Positions 34,478 through 45,784 of a DNA stretch of 64,000 bases are shown in pieces. Position 1 is the first letter of the stretch, and each line of letters starts with the position of its first letter. Under the pieces are notes generated by a model that saw only the letters and a program-made list of their open reading frames with translations, made no database searches and was not told the DNA's origin. Source of the DNA: Viola odorata (taxonomy: Eukaryota; Streptophyta; Magnoliopsida; Malpighiales; Violaceae); assembly GCA_963691705.1 (NCBI GenBank), contig OY829539.1, positions 55,092,327 through 55,156,326 of the forward strand. Direction: 5' to 3'. Both the position numbers and the translations under genes were made by a program.

Positions 34478-34658
34478 TGTTGGAGAAATAAAGACTCATC
34501 CGAGTGTCTCTTAATGGAATGATATTGTCCGCTTTGGGTTTGAGCCCGCACGGTTTTCACAAAAGGCCTCATTCCATTAAGAAGATCCACTCCTCTTATA
34601 TTTAGTCTTTCTTTCTCTTTTCTTTCCGATGTGGGACTTTAGTTCGCACACCCCAACA
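34478..34658 (-). repeat. TRIM LTR 2 (Y2)
   Basis: 181 bp, ends TGTTGG...CCAACA; differs from LTR 1 at many positions, so the array is not new. Confidence 0.85.
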
Positions 34659-34786
34659 ATCTCCCCCTAGTACTAAGTACCACCAAGCCCACCATCTGAG
34701 CTCGACAATCTCCCTCTCGAACGAAGCCCTACATAGTCCTCAACAGGACCCACCGACTTCAAGTTCCTCTCGGAGATTCACTGTAC

Positions 34787-35290
34787 TTAAAGTTCAACTC
34801 CTTTTTTCGAAACCACATGCCCAAGGACAATTCCTTGATCTACCATAAAATGGCATTTTTCATAGTTTAAAACTAAGCATGTATCAACACATCTTTTTAA
34901 AATATTTTTCAAATTATGTAAGCATTGTTCAAAATTATTACCGTAAACAGTAAAATCATCCATAAACACCTCTATGCTTTTCTCTACATACTCGGAAAAG
35001 ATGCTTACCATGCACCTTTGAAAGGTGGATGGTGCATTGCACAGCCCAAATGGCATGCGTCTGTAGGCGAACGTTCCAAAAGGACAAGTGAACGTCGTCT
35101 TCTCTTGGTCTTCGGGTGCAATAGGGATTTGATGAAACCCTGAGTAGCCGTCCAAGAAGCAATAGTGAGACTTTCCAGTAAGTCTCTCTACCATTTGGTC
35201 GATAAATGGCAAAGGAAAATGATCTTTCCTTGTCACTTGATTCAACCTCCTGTAATCTATGCAAACCCTCCATCTGTTCTGGATCCTTGT
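34787..35290 (-). pseudogene. Athila reverse transcriptase fragment (Y2)
   Basis: Minus-strand frame with WRVCIDYRRLNQVTRKDHFPLPF, YSGFHQIPIAPEDQ, PFGTFAYRRMPFGLCNAPSTFQ and the catalytic FMDDFTVYG, ending in GHVVSKKG. The domain starts abruptly (N-terminal fingers missing because of the gag-RT deletion) and ends a few residues after the palm, where TRIM sequence supplies the stop. Confidence 0.9.
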
Positions 35291-36260
35291 TGTTCTCTGG
35301 AAGTTGTTGTACCGCTAAAACATCTTGAACCAAATTTACTCTCTCTATACCTGCAATTTTCTTTTTGTTAGTGCATAGTTCTTTAAAAATTTTAGCATAA
35401 AAGGGGACTTTCACAATTAAGTCCAACATAGGTATATTAATAGATATTTTCCCAAAAATATTCATAAAGTCTCTTGCTTCATCTTGCTTTTTCTCTTTTG
35501 AAGATCTAGGAGGAAATGGTGGAGGAATTTCCATTACTTCCTCTTTCTGGTCAGGCTTGGCCACTGGTTTGGCCAAGACAGGTTCTGTCCTTACCGTTTC
35601 CGTGACAACTGCAGGCTTGGCCAACACTGCTTCCGTTTCAGTTTCTTCCTCTTCTTCCTCATCCATTTCTTGCGACTGAATTTTATTCAATTCCTGGTCT
35701 GTTTTCGCACCCTCTCTCTCTGGTAACACAACTCCACTCCTTAAACTCATGGCACTAACATTGTGCGCGGGGTTGTTCACCGCTGTAGAAGGTAATTTGC
35801 CTTGATTGACCATCTGATTGATTTGCTTCTGCATTTCAGCCAAACTGGATTGTGTCGATTGCATCAATTTCTTCTGCATCTCAACCAAGCTCTTAAGTGT
35901 ATCCTCCATAGAAGGGCCTGCAATCTGCAAAGGTTGAGGGGCAGATGGCAGCTGGGGTACGGAGGCTTGGCCAGGATTCAGATTTGAAGGGCGAGGTATG
36001 AAATGCTGGAAGTTAACGGGTGGTTGTTGCTGAGGTGCATTCTGATTTTGGTTCTGATTTGGAGGGGCTGGATCTCTCCACCTAAAATTTGAATGGCCTC
36101 TCCATGAGTATTTATTACTTCTTTGAGGAAAGTTTTGCATACTTCCTTGGTTCTGTACATAAGCCGCATTCATTTGTGTCGTATCTTCTGGGTGTTGCAC
36201 CATATAACAGTTATTGGTTTGATGATCTTGTTGCTGGCATATCGCGCATACTGAAGCTAG
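35250..36260 (-). pseudogene. Athila gag, C-terminal half, fused to RT (Y2)
   Basis: Holds a CCHC-type knuckle (CAICQQQDHQTNNC, about 36245-36205), a Gln/Asn/Pro-rich stretch, a coiled SLVEMQKKLMQ region and an acidic stretch (EEEEEETETEA). The APPFPPR-like PPPFPPRSSKEKKQDE block and FMNIFGKISINIPMLD that follow are typical of the Athila gag-protease boundary. Near 35290 the frame passes into RT sequence out of frame: protease and the first part of RT are deleted. An in-frame TAG just before the knuckle separates it from the N-terminal half. Confidence 0.85.
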
Positions 36261-37127
36261 CTACTCTTGATTTGGACTTCCTGTGGGCATTTGACTTGAA
36301 AAATTAACAGAAATATTTTTGACCATATCAGTTAAATCATTAAGTTTTTTATCAACGTCAATTGCATTTAGAGTAGAAGGGATAGAGTTTCTATCCGAAG
36401 TAAGATTATTTTGGCAGTTGTCCGCCATTGTCTGTAGTAGCAGCTTGGCCCTTGTGATGGTCAAGTCTTGTAGCCCTCCTCCTACTGCCGCGTCAACTTT
36501 TTCTTTACTGGTAAGGAGCATCCCGTCATAGAAATATTGGATCATTGTTTGATCTGCAACCCCATGTGTAGGGCAAACCTCCTGTAGCTCACGGAATCGT
36601 TGATGGTACTCACTGAAACCTTCGTTGTTTCTCTGCTGGATAGCTGCCATGTTCTTTCTAGCTATCTCAGCTTTCGTTGCATTCCAGAACTTGTTAAGAA
36701 AAAGAGTAGACATCTCTGCCCATGTGTTAACAGTGTTGTGTGGTAGACTATAAAACCAATTCTGAGCCGCTCCTTCTAGAGAACTCGGGAAGGCTTTCAG
36801 TTTCGCTCTCTCAATGTTGGTTGCCACAGGCTTCATAATCTCACACTGAACGTGTAAGTTCCTGAGATGTCTAAATGGATTTTCATTTGAGTGGCCATAG
36901 AACTTAGGAAGGTTGGCCACCATATTGGTCTTTATAGACCAATCATTAGGTACAGCTGGGCAGTTGATATAGGAAAATATTTCCTGTTCCCCTGTTCTGT
37001 TCAGCTCTCTCATAGTCGGTTCTGGACGGTTTTCTACCATGGCTAGATTGAAGAATGCGTCTTGGTCAGAGTGTTGGCCAAGATTGGGGTCTGAACTGTA
37101 GGTTGTTTCGGAACTGGAGGTTTCCAA
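36261..37127 (-). pseudogene. Athila gag, N-terminal half (Y2)
   Basis: 288 codons from ATG 37127, starting 130 bp after the PBS. Contains the retrotransposon gag domain: FYGHSNENPFRHLRN, KAFPSSLEGAAQNWFYSLP, MSTLFLNKFW and FSEYHQRFREL ... CPTHGVADQTMIQYFYDGM. It ends at an in-frame stop just before the zinc knuckle. Nearly identical to 61122-61988. Confidence 0.92.
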
Positions 37128-37259
37128 TTCACTTTCTTCCTAGGCTGCTCGAAGTCGAGCTTGCCTCCTAAGTTGTGCTTCGGTCCTTGTGATATTGGGA
37201 TTGCAAGGTCATCAACTGTCATAAAATATAATAAAAGAAACTACAAATACCATTAGAGA

Positions 37260-37277
37260 TCCCCGGCAACGGCGCCA
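37260..37277 (-). promoter_or_regulatory. Primer-binding site of Athila element (Y2)
   Basis: On the minus strand TGGCGCCGTTGCCGGGGA, the form typical of Athila elements, five bases after the LTR. Confidence 0.9.
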
Positions 37278-37282
37278 AAATT

Positions 37283-38807
37283 TGATTGCGCACCGAACGC
37301 GTCAAATATAAGAGTGAAATAGGTATAGAAATGGGGGTAGAAGTACAACTTATCACTGTCCTACAACGGATTGTAGATTGTGGTAAGAGGATCATCCACA
37401 GAGACCTCTTGGGGATCGTAGTTTCTAGTTGACTTCCTCGTCACTGGATGTGGTTTGGGTGAATCTGAAAAGTAAAGACAAAAACAAAGAGAAATAAAAT
37501 AGTTCAGAGTAGTCTTGGCTGGAGTCTTGGCCAAGATAGGGGTCAGGACTGTGAGATGTTGAATAAAAAGGGATTCTAGGTAAGGGCAATATGAGAGCTT
37601 CTGTCCTTGTGATCCGATCACTGATTCAGGAGTATTTGTCTCTAAATTCGTAGTACTGCTATAGAGTGGAGGTACTCCTGTTCACTCCTGTCTTCCCTCC
37701 TATTCAAATTATCTGGCGGGTGCTCCCTTTCCTGATAATCCTAGCCAAGGGACACCTTGTTGGTTAAAGGGTTTATCCGTTTGACTGTTGTCTTGAATGG
37801 TTGTTCGCTTCCTCAATGGTATAGGGGAAGACAGTACCTAGCCAAGTTGTCTCCCTATGGAGACCCTAGGTCGTCAATCTGGTCTTGGTCTAGATCGATT
37901 ATTCCTTCTAGTCTTGCGCGAGACTAGTTACCTTCTTGGCCTAGCCGACGGGTGTTCCCTTTCCTTCTAGGCCGGTTGCAACTCTTCTCTCCTAGAGTAC
38001 AAGAATGATCAGGTCTTATCTCTAGTGAGTAAGCGATTTAATAAACTTAAGGAATAATCAAATACGAATGATAGAGACTGTTAGGGACGATTTGATCTCA
38101 CGAAATCATAAGAACAAAGCTCTTCAACCCTTACCAAGAATGGGTGTTTAGTTACTCATACTCATGGGTATAAAATAAATAAATTTGTTTGCATAATAAA
38201 ATAGATCCGAGAATTAAATGCTGGAGCAAAAGGGAATTTTTATTAATTGGAGAAGAAGAAGTCGGAGAAGAGATACCTACGGAAAGAAGTAAGTCTGATT
38301 TAAATACCAGCTAAATCTTCCTAATCCTATTCTAACTCAAACTCTTCAAAATTCTAACAAGAAAGTAACAATGTTTTAAATTTGAAAATAAAATCGCAAA
38401 TACAAAAGAGGGAGATCCCATATAGGATTCTTCAAAAGATTGGCTTCAAATCCCTCTAGATTTTCTGGACAGTTGCGACTTGCCAGCTTACAAGGCCCAT
38501 GTGAAGCGAGGCCCAAAAGGTCGCGCCGCTGCTCTCTCAAGATTTGCCTATCGCGAATGAGTCTTGGCCAAGCTTGCGGCCAAGACGAAGTGGTGCTCGA
38601 TACTCCGGTGCGCATAGGTGTCTTGGCCAAGCTCTAGGCCAAGACGATCTATAAATCAGCTTCAAAGCTCCAGAATCAAAATTCTCCACCGAAATGCCTC
38701 CAAACCAGAACTGTCAAAGTATGAGGAGAAAAAGGAAAATCAATAGATTTATTGCCCAAATAACAAGTAAATGGGCAGTAAAAATATGATTAAATGCAAT
38801 GTAATCA
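37283..38807 (-). repeat. Athila 5' LTR (Y2)
   Basis: 1525 bp with TGATT...AATCA ends. Contains two inverted TCTTGGCCAAGC / GCTTGGCCAAGA pairs near 38562-38645. The partner LTR is absent. Confidence 0.88.
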
Positions 38808-38811
38808 TATA

Positions 38812-39070
38812 CGCCCTCCGGACACAATTAAATGACGTTTTAGAATAGTAAAAATTCGTAGGACAATGATCTTTGATCTTATTTTATTCTACATTGTTTC
38901 ATTTTTACTCCTAATTTCCACTCAAATTACCACACCATCATCAAATTGGGTTGATTCATAAAAAAAATAGTCATTTGCACAAAATATATGCTTCGGGATG
39001 CATAAAATGACAAGTATTATGAACAGTAAGAATCCGTAGAAAAGTGACAATTATTTGTGTCCAGAGGTTG
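38812..39070. mobile_element. Stowaway-like MITE in Y2
   Basis: 259 bp, TA on both sides (38810-38811, 39071-39072), same place and orientation as in Y1, four bases from the Athila LTR. Confidence 0.85.
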
Positions 39071-39072
39071 TA

Positions 39073-40237
39073 TATACTAAGAATTATTTTTTTGACAAAA
39101 TTTGCAAAATGAGTAGCTCGAGATTCTCTCTATTGTGGTTTTCAATGAGGTTGATTTCTCCCAATGGATTGGGATGCTTTTACACTTCACATGTGGTGTG
39201 TGGAATGGTTTCTTATTTTCAATTCTTTTTTCTCTCATATTGGAGGAACACTTCATATTTTATATTATGTTCGTATCGAACTCATTTTTAATACTAATAG
39301 TCAATGAATACCCATATGATGCTTGTCTGACTCACTAATTCTCGTAATTTACTTTTTTTTATCATAATTCTACATAAAAAAGAGGGAAGTCTTGGAAGCC
39401 TTCTCGCAGAGAGAAACAATCCTTATTAATTAGTGAATTCGAAGATTTATAAAATAATAATTATAATGATGGTATTTAGTCTTTCAAAAAGTCTACTTTA
39501 GATTAACAATTCTGATCACTATCACATGTGATCCACTGCCAACCTCATTTCATCACAATTTTTTTGAAAATCTTTCATTAAATATATTTAAATTAGAGGA
39601 TTATAACAAATTTGAAGGGTTTATAGTTGGATAAATACTTTGGTAAATACTACAAAATTATAATTTTAGAAAAAAATATCTTATGTATACATGCCACACT
39701 ACATATATAATTCATAAATAAAAAATATTGATTGATAAAAAATAAAAATAAAAATAAAATGCCCACTTGTATACTAATAAAAAGATCAAATTCATTAGTT
39801 ATATAATAAAAACGACATATACTAATAAGTTGAATTACAACTTTATTTTCCGTCTCTTTTATCACTTGATAATATTCTTAATATATATATATATATATCT
39901 TGAATATTGAACTCTTTTTTGTTGTTGTTCATGAATCTTTAATTAGACAAACCACGTGCTATACTATTTGAAATAAAGGGATATTTATTTACTCAATCGA
40001 ATTCTTCGTCAAATTTAAATACTCCATTTAATTATATTTTTTAAATATTCTTTTAAACTATTTAAATATTTCAAATCAACTCATCTATTAGCTTTCTATC
40101 CAAACTTATTAACTACTTAATAAAAATAGCATACGTTAACAAGTTAAATTACAGTCTCATTTATATTTTTTTTTATCACTTATATATAATTAAATATATA
40201 TTCAAGAGCAACCACGTGCTACACCATTTGAAATAAT
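39073..40237. other. Cyclotide-upstream homologous region and block end, Y2
   Basis: Collinear with 29694-30864 apart from small indels. No gene seen. Confidence 0.7.
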
Positions 40238-40922
40238 GATCCCTTCGAAGGATCCGTGCGGACGGGCGTGTATGAATGGAACTATGGCCGTTAGATAGTG
40301 TTTGAGATCTGCGTCATCGATTATAAGCTAGAGACTCTCGCCCTCCTATCTTCTCCACCTTTTTTGCTATCTTGTATTTCTTTTTAACAACAAAACTAAC
40401 TTCTTTCACATGTCCATTAGAGATAAAATGAATATTTTATTTCCTTAGACACGGATACTGAGACTCACATAAATTAAAAATTATACTACACAAATACCAA
40501 ATATATAAGTTCTTCTCTTCTTCTTTTTAACAAATGTGGAAGTCTAAAATTAAGCTCTGTATTATCATCAGTAGAAACTCAAATATAAATTTAAATTTCA
40601 CCTCCACCTATTAAAAAAAAATTAAACTACGCTAACAAATGCTTCTTTAAAAAACAGCCCAATCCTAAAACTAAAATTATCTCTCAAAAATTCAGGAGCA
40701 CTCGTAAAAGGCTCCACGTTTTGACTGAGTTGAACCCTCGTTACCTTTTGTATTTAGAACCATATTGGAAATGGGGGATTTATTTTCATTTCTCAGGCGA
40801 ATAATATAACTTACAATAATAAGAATCAAACTTATTAGCTACGTAATAAAAAGAGCATATCTTAACAAGTTGAATTACAATCTCATATACGTTCTCTTTT
40901 ATCACTTGATAATATTCTTAAG

Positions 40923-40924
<2 letters not shown>

Positions 40925-40980
<56 letters not shown>
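40925..40980. repeat. (AT)n microsatellite
   Basis: About 56 bp of pure AT dinucleotides in Y3. Confidence 0.9.
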
Positions 40981-40988
<8 letters not shown>

Positions 40989-43162
40989 TCAATACTACAT
41001 ATATAATTAAATATATATCTTGAGTATTGAACTTTTTTTTGGGTTCATGAATCTTTAATCAGACCAACCACTTGCTACACTAGTTGAAATAAGGGGAATA
41101 TCTCGGTCAAACTCAAATAGCCCCCCTTGATTTATAATTAAAAGATTCTTCAAATACCTCTTTAAACTATTTAGATGATGTAAATCAATATCAACTTTTA
41201 ACTTTTCCATCTAAAGTGATTATAAATAATGATTCATTTCTAAGATTAAAGGGTTAGCAAGTAAACTCCTTAAAGTATTTTTTAAAAATTATTTATGTAA
41301 TTTCTTAATTTTTTAAAAGAAGGCAATTTCTAACTGATTATAACCTTATTAACTTATCTAATACTTATCATAAAATTTAAATTTACATAATCCCCTCTGT
41401 GACACACTCGGTCCTATTGGAAGAAATTCAAAAGGTCATCCAAATGTCGAAGTCTAGAACCAAGCCACGTGATCTACCGTCGATACCATCAAAATTAATT
41501 AAGAAATACAACTTAAAATAGTTCACAATGGGTTTGTAGAAAGTAGTAAGAGGTATTTTTATTAACAATTGGGGAGTTTAATTTGTTTGTAAGATTCTAA
41601 AAACAAGTAATGTAGATGAAAGGATTTTTGGTCAGTTTCTAGGCCAAGAATGTTGATGAGATGTTGTGAAAATAGTTATAAGATGATTCCTAATAAGAGC
41701 ATCACCGAGTTATGTTTCTAATTGCTCGATCATTGATTCAAAGTTATTCATTTCTATTTTACAGAGTTGTTATGGAACTCAGTTATACTTCTTAGGATCC
41801 CTATTTCCCTCTTATATTAAATTACCTAAATAGGTACTCTATTAGGTAATCATAATCAACTAGCACTTGTTGGTTAAAGAGTTTACTAAATTGATTGATT
41901 CAAAAAAAAGGAAGACAACTCCTAACCTAGGATCCTCGGTTGCCAATCGTGTCTGAATTAGATCACTTGGTTTCTCTAATCTTCACGAGATTAGTTGTCT
42001 GCTTATATCTATTCGAATTTGACGTCTACCGTCACCTTTAAGACCGACTTCAACTAATCAGATTAGGACTTGGATTGGAAAGATCTAAACCTAACTTGAA
42101 AAGAGATTTGTTTTTGCAGAAACCTCATGAATGAAAATATAGAAATCAATTATAAAAAAAACATTTAGATATCATGAAACAAGAATGACCATAACTCTAC
42201 TGCCCTTATTAGAAATTAAAGATTTAGTTAGACATTGACATTGATGAAGAAAATATAATAATCAGTTTCATAAAAATAGTAATCTGTAATTTTCCAAATT
42301 AGAAATCATAGAGCAAGATGTTCACAAAATAAAACTCAGATAACTGATAGAGGAGAAGCCTGCTCTCCAAAGAATCCTTGTAGCGTTTGATTCTCGGAAT
42401 ACTACTTTCCCTCTTGGAATCACTCTCCCGGGAGAGTGATACCCGGGAGAGTGATTAGGAGAATGTTAGTTTTTTGTGTTCTATTGAGATTTAAGATTCC
42501 CAGGAAAGTAACATTCTTGTGTTTGTTTTGTATTCAGGAATCCTAAAGGAAAGTAAAGAAAATTATTACTTTATTTTTTTTATATTTGTGTCTTTGTTAT
42601 CTTGTTCATAATTTAGCTTTATGAACTTTTTTTATCCGAACTTAAAAATATATGTGCTCTGTCCTTGGTCTTCTATTTTTTTGTTGGTTTTCAGTAACTC
42701 GGATAAACACAATTTTTATTTACGACGCAATATTATTAAAAATATTATAAGGTAACTTAAGAATTTGATCGTTTATTAAAGTTTCTATTTTGATCTCGAT
42801 GGATTATTATTATTAAAAAATTTATAGCTTCAGGAAACTTTCATTTCAACCCAATCTTATGAAACAACAATGCCGAGAATTATTTTCCTTGAATAAATTG
42901 CTAATTAAGTATAAAATTAGAAAATTAAAATGAGGACATGTTTAGATAAAGCATAAGAAAGGGCACTTTTATTCAACTGATGATACAAGTTTACACATAC
43001 GAGAAGGAAGCATCTGAATTGCTCATGACTTAACTAATTAATTTATGGTATTTTCACAACCATATTATCGCTTCCTTCATTTTAATTAAAGAGAGAAAGA
43101 CAAACAAATTAAAGGAGAGAAACATTGAAACAACACGAATGCCCTAATAATATTATGTTGTT

Positions 43163-43504
43163 TTAGTTGGCAAGAGAGTTCAGGTAGCAAACTTTGTTCT
43201 TGCAAGAGCACCCAGCAATGCTAGAAATGCAAGGAATCCAGACACAACTTTCACCGCAAGGAACACTGCCACCGAGGGCATTAAAGTTGGAGTGCTTAAG
43301 GAGTGCTTCTTCGATGACTGGGTTGGAAATGAGGATCTTACCGGTGAGAGCACTAATGACTTTCTCGTCCAAGTTGAGATTCGCCTTCCCGAAAACCATC
43401 TTAATGGCTTCAGGAGTGATGAAATCTTTCTCAACGGTTGCAAAGGCTGGAAGAGCAAAGGCAGCGATCACCAAAAACCCAACAATCATCTTCTTCATCT
43501 CCAT
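43163..43504 (-). CDS. Cyclotide precursor, bracelet type, complete
   Basis: 113 residues, no intron. Residues 1 to about 22 form an ER signal ([19 protein letters not shown]), followed by a pro-region and an N-terminal repeat with Leu/Ile-rich helix (about 45-77). The mature domain is Gly78/79 to Asn109: Cys at 83, 87, 92, 99, 101 and 106 (spacing 3-4-6-1-4), loop 1 GES with the conserved Glu, loop 2 VWIP. The absence of a cis-Pro loop 5 marks the bracelet subfamily. Asn109 followed by SLAN is the site where an asparaginyl endopeptidase would cut and close the ring. Known cyclotides are head-to-tail cyclic knotted peptides that act on membranes in plant defence; this role is inferred from family. 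The start ATG at 43504 gives the full signal peptide. Upstream TATA box at 43590-43599. The only intact copy of four. Confidence 0.96.
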   Translation of the reverse strand: MEMKKMIVGFLVIAAFALPAFATVEKDFITPEAIKMVFGKANLNLDEKVISALTGKILISNPVIEEALLKHSNFNALGGSVPCGESCVWIPCISSIAGCSCKNKVCYLNSLAN

Positions 43505-43589
43505 TGCTTAAAAGTTGTAATTAAAAGCTTTTCTTGTGTTTTTTCTTTGATGCTTTGAAGATGGGTGCTTACTACCCCTTCCTCACCCT

Positions 43590-43599
43590 CTATTTATAG
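43590..43599 (-). promoter_or_regulatory. TATA box of the cyclotide gene
   Basis: CTATAAATAG on the minus strand, 85 bases before the ATG. This leaves room for a short 5' UTR of about 50-60 nt. The equivalent sequence is deleted in Y1, Y2 and Y4. Confidence 0.8.
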
Positions 43600-43755
43600 C
43601 ACTAGCATGTCTCTCTTTTCTCTTTTTTGCATTTTACATTTTTAGTTTTGTTTGTCCAGTGAGATTCACATTAAAATAACAGTTCATTTTCTTGGTGATC
43701 TTTTACTTTCAATTTGTTTATTTTATATTATCTAGGTTGGTTGAGGATTTTTATT

Positions 43756-44375
43756 TTGATAAACATCTCTTCAAATACATATATCACAGAGTGGTAGTCA
43801 CACTTGGGCCTATGAAATTTTCGAATTTGGTCCTCCTAGTGTATTTTTAGTTATAAAAAATAAAAATATATTATATACATTAAGAATTATTTTTTTGGCA
43901 AAATTTTCAAAATGAGTAGCTGGAGATTCTCTCCATTTTGGTTTTCGATGAGTTTGATTTCTCGCGATGGATTAGGATGCTTTTACACTTCACATGTGGC
44001 GTGGAGTGGTTTATTTTTCTCATTTCTTTTTTCTCTTGTTATTTGCATACTATAACCACGAACACTTTATATATTTTATATCGTGTCTGTGTCGGACTCA
44101 TTTTCGACACTGATACTCGACGGACACGATACGTATTTGACACATTATCTTTTGTTTCCTAATTTTTTTAATCATAATTCTATATAATTATTGATGCCAA
44201 AGAGATGTTTAAGTAAATTATAGTTGTTAAAAGTATTTATAAGACTAAAATTAATTTGAAATTGACATTTCAACTGCATTATCCTTAGAGATATAGTTAA
44301 AACTCATATTTTGTTCGCGCCAATGATATTTTTATACAATATAATTAATATACATACATATATATAAACTTTGTG
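43756..44375 (-). repeat. Distal upstream region of the cyclotide gene, shared with X blocks
   Basis: From TTGATAAACATCTC to AACTTTGTG this matches 46845-47458 and 51249-51856 nearly throughout. Its inner half (from 43880) is also in Y1, Y2 and Y4. Short plus-strand ORFs in it are not conserved in length, so I regard it as non-coding flank. Confidence 0.75.
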
Positions 44376-44768
44376 AGGGGAAATAAATTCATGCATTCGA
44401 GTTGATAAATGATAAAATATAAAAATAAAAATCAAAGACTTTGTGACTTTATAGGAAATATTGATTGATAAAAAAAAAATAAAAAATAATATGTCAGTTG
44501 TATAGTATTGAAATAATATAACAAACCGATTTAAAAAAGAAAATATCCATAAAAGAATCCTACTCATTAATTGTTCACACCTCACACCACGTGAAAGTGT
44601 AAGGAATATCAAATATTTTATAATCAAATCATAATGATTAATGTTCCCTCTTTTTAATTATCAATTTGCATCACCGGACAGATTTATTAAAATCAGATCA
44701 AGATGCGGCCCTTTTGCGTGAATAATTCTCTTCATATGATTTTCCTTTTAGTTTTTAGACAAAATAAT

Positions 44769-45784
44769 GATCCCTTCGAAGGATCCACATTGGTTTAGAT
44801 AGTGTTTGAGATCGTGTATGAAGGGAACTATGGCCGTTAGATAGTGTTTGAGATCAACAATTTCCTCCTCCCTTCCTGCTATCTTCTCGTTAGTTAAAAG
44901 ATCCACAGTGGTTTTAACCTCTCTAAATCAATGTTGAACTCTCACCTCCCATTGTCTTCCAAGTAGCTCTTCCATTTGGAAAACAATGCCTCACATAAAT
45001 GTAAAATTACTAAAATTTTGGAGAAAAAATAGAAATTTATTATTAATATCATTCACAATTAAAAAAGACAGTTTAACATGTATCTATGAGCATGAATATA
45101 ATTAAATCGCTAATTTTAAATTAAATCAACTCTTGTAAAAATAATTGTTAAATGCAATTTATGCTAAACAATTTAAATAAAGTTTAGTCTTATAAATTCT
45201 TCTAACAATTATAATTTACACCGAACATTAATTTAACACAAATAATTGATGACAATAATGACAAAATAATAGACACATAAAGTGTTGAGTTTGACACCAA
45301 TCATGCTAGTGCCAAAAACAAATTAGCCAACAAAAAAAAACATTAGGTGTTAAAAGAATTAATCATTTCGGTAAACGTTAAGGACGGACCAGTGAAATAA
45401 ACCTATAACTATATATATGTATACAAAAATAAAAATTAAATTTAATACTTAGTAATGGTGGCTATAATAAGCTACTCCCTCTGGCTCAAAACAAATGACG
45501 TTTTAGCGTCCAAAAGTAGGTGCAAAACAAATGACGTTATCGGTTTCCCACGCTAGAGAAGACAAGGGTGCTCCTGCCTGCGCTGGTGACCACGACGACG
45601 ACTTCGACTTGGCTCAACGCTGACATCGATTCCCTCTCTTGTATTTGAATCTAAAATTTGTGTGGGAACGGAAGATTTTTCCTATTAATACCACCACGAA
45701 TGAGGTAAGCATCACAAAATTTCATCTTCAATTTCAGTGTTTAATTTCATTGCAAATTTCGGGTTTCAATTTCTACTTTACCAA
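44769..45784. other. Region between Y3 and the acidic ORF
   Basis: 44769-44900 is a rearranged partial repeat of the Y block start (GATCCCTTCGAAGGATCC, then a twice-repeated GGCCGTTAGATAGTGTTTGAGATC-like stretch). 44900-45470 is AT-rich with nothing recognised. 45474-45540 has a MITE-end-like CTCCCTCTGGCTCAAAACAAATGACG and a repeat of AACAAATGACGTT. 45705-45738 could be a 5'-UTR intron (GTAAGC...TTTCAG). Confidence 0.5.

Larger units (their letters stand above)
33866..34797 (-). mobile_element. TRIM tandem array (LTR-internal-LTR-internal), Y2
   Basis: Two 181-bp LTRs (33866-34046 and 34478-34658), ends TGTTGG...CCAACA, separated by a 431-bp non-coding internal region. A second partial internal region (34659-34797) repeats 34047 onward. 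On the minus strand a PBS-like TGGTAGCGGAGCT follows the LTR at 34478, and a purine tract (GAGGGGGAGAT) precedes each LTR. The LTR has CCCACATCGGAAAG-type and GCGGACAATATC blocks common in plant TRIMs. It was truncated by fusion to the Athila element at about 34797. Confidence 0.85.
34798..38807 (-). mobile_element. Athila-lineage Ty3/gypsy element, internally deleted and 3'-truncated (Y2)
   Basis: On the minus strand: 5' LTR 38807-37283, PBS 37277-37260, gag, then a fragment of RT fused directly to gag. Everything beyond the middle of RT, including RNase H, integrase and the 3' LTR, is missing. The PBS TGGCGCCGTTGCCGGGGA and the gag/RT type are those of Athila elements. An identical arrangement is in Y4. 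Confidence 0.9.
30865..40237 (-). repeat. Y block copy 2 (Y2), with composite TRIM/Athila insertion
   Basis: Begins GATCCCTTCGAAGGATCC. From 30865 to about 38800 it is collinear with Y4 at a constant offset of 24860-24861 bp. 30865-33670 holds no gene I can support: a 60-codon ORF at 31907-32089 is open here and in Y4 but broken in Y1 and Y3. An old Athila-LTR-like fragment lies at about 32218-32797. Confidence 0.88.
40238..44768 (-). repeat. Y block copy 3 (Y3), with the complete cyclotide gene
   Basis: Same order as Y1/Y2 but more diverged (many single-base and small indel differences). Has no TRIM, Athila or MITE insertion. An old Athila-LTR-like fragment is at about 41709-42290. 40238-43162 otherwise holds no gene I can support. 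Confidence 0.85.

Noticed and set aside
34211..34522. 103-codon plus-strand ORF in the TRIM (also at 59072)
   Set aside because: Read-through of a short direct repeat in the TRIM internal region; TRIMs are non-coding.
43194..43511. 105-codon plus-strand ORF opposite the cyclotide gene
   Set aside because: Exact antisense of the cyclotide CDS; open by codon composition only.
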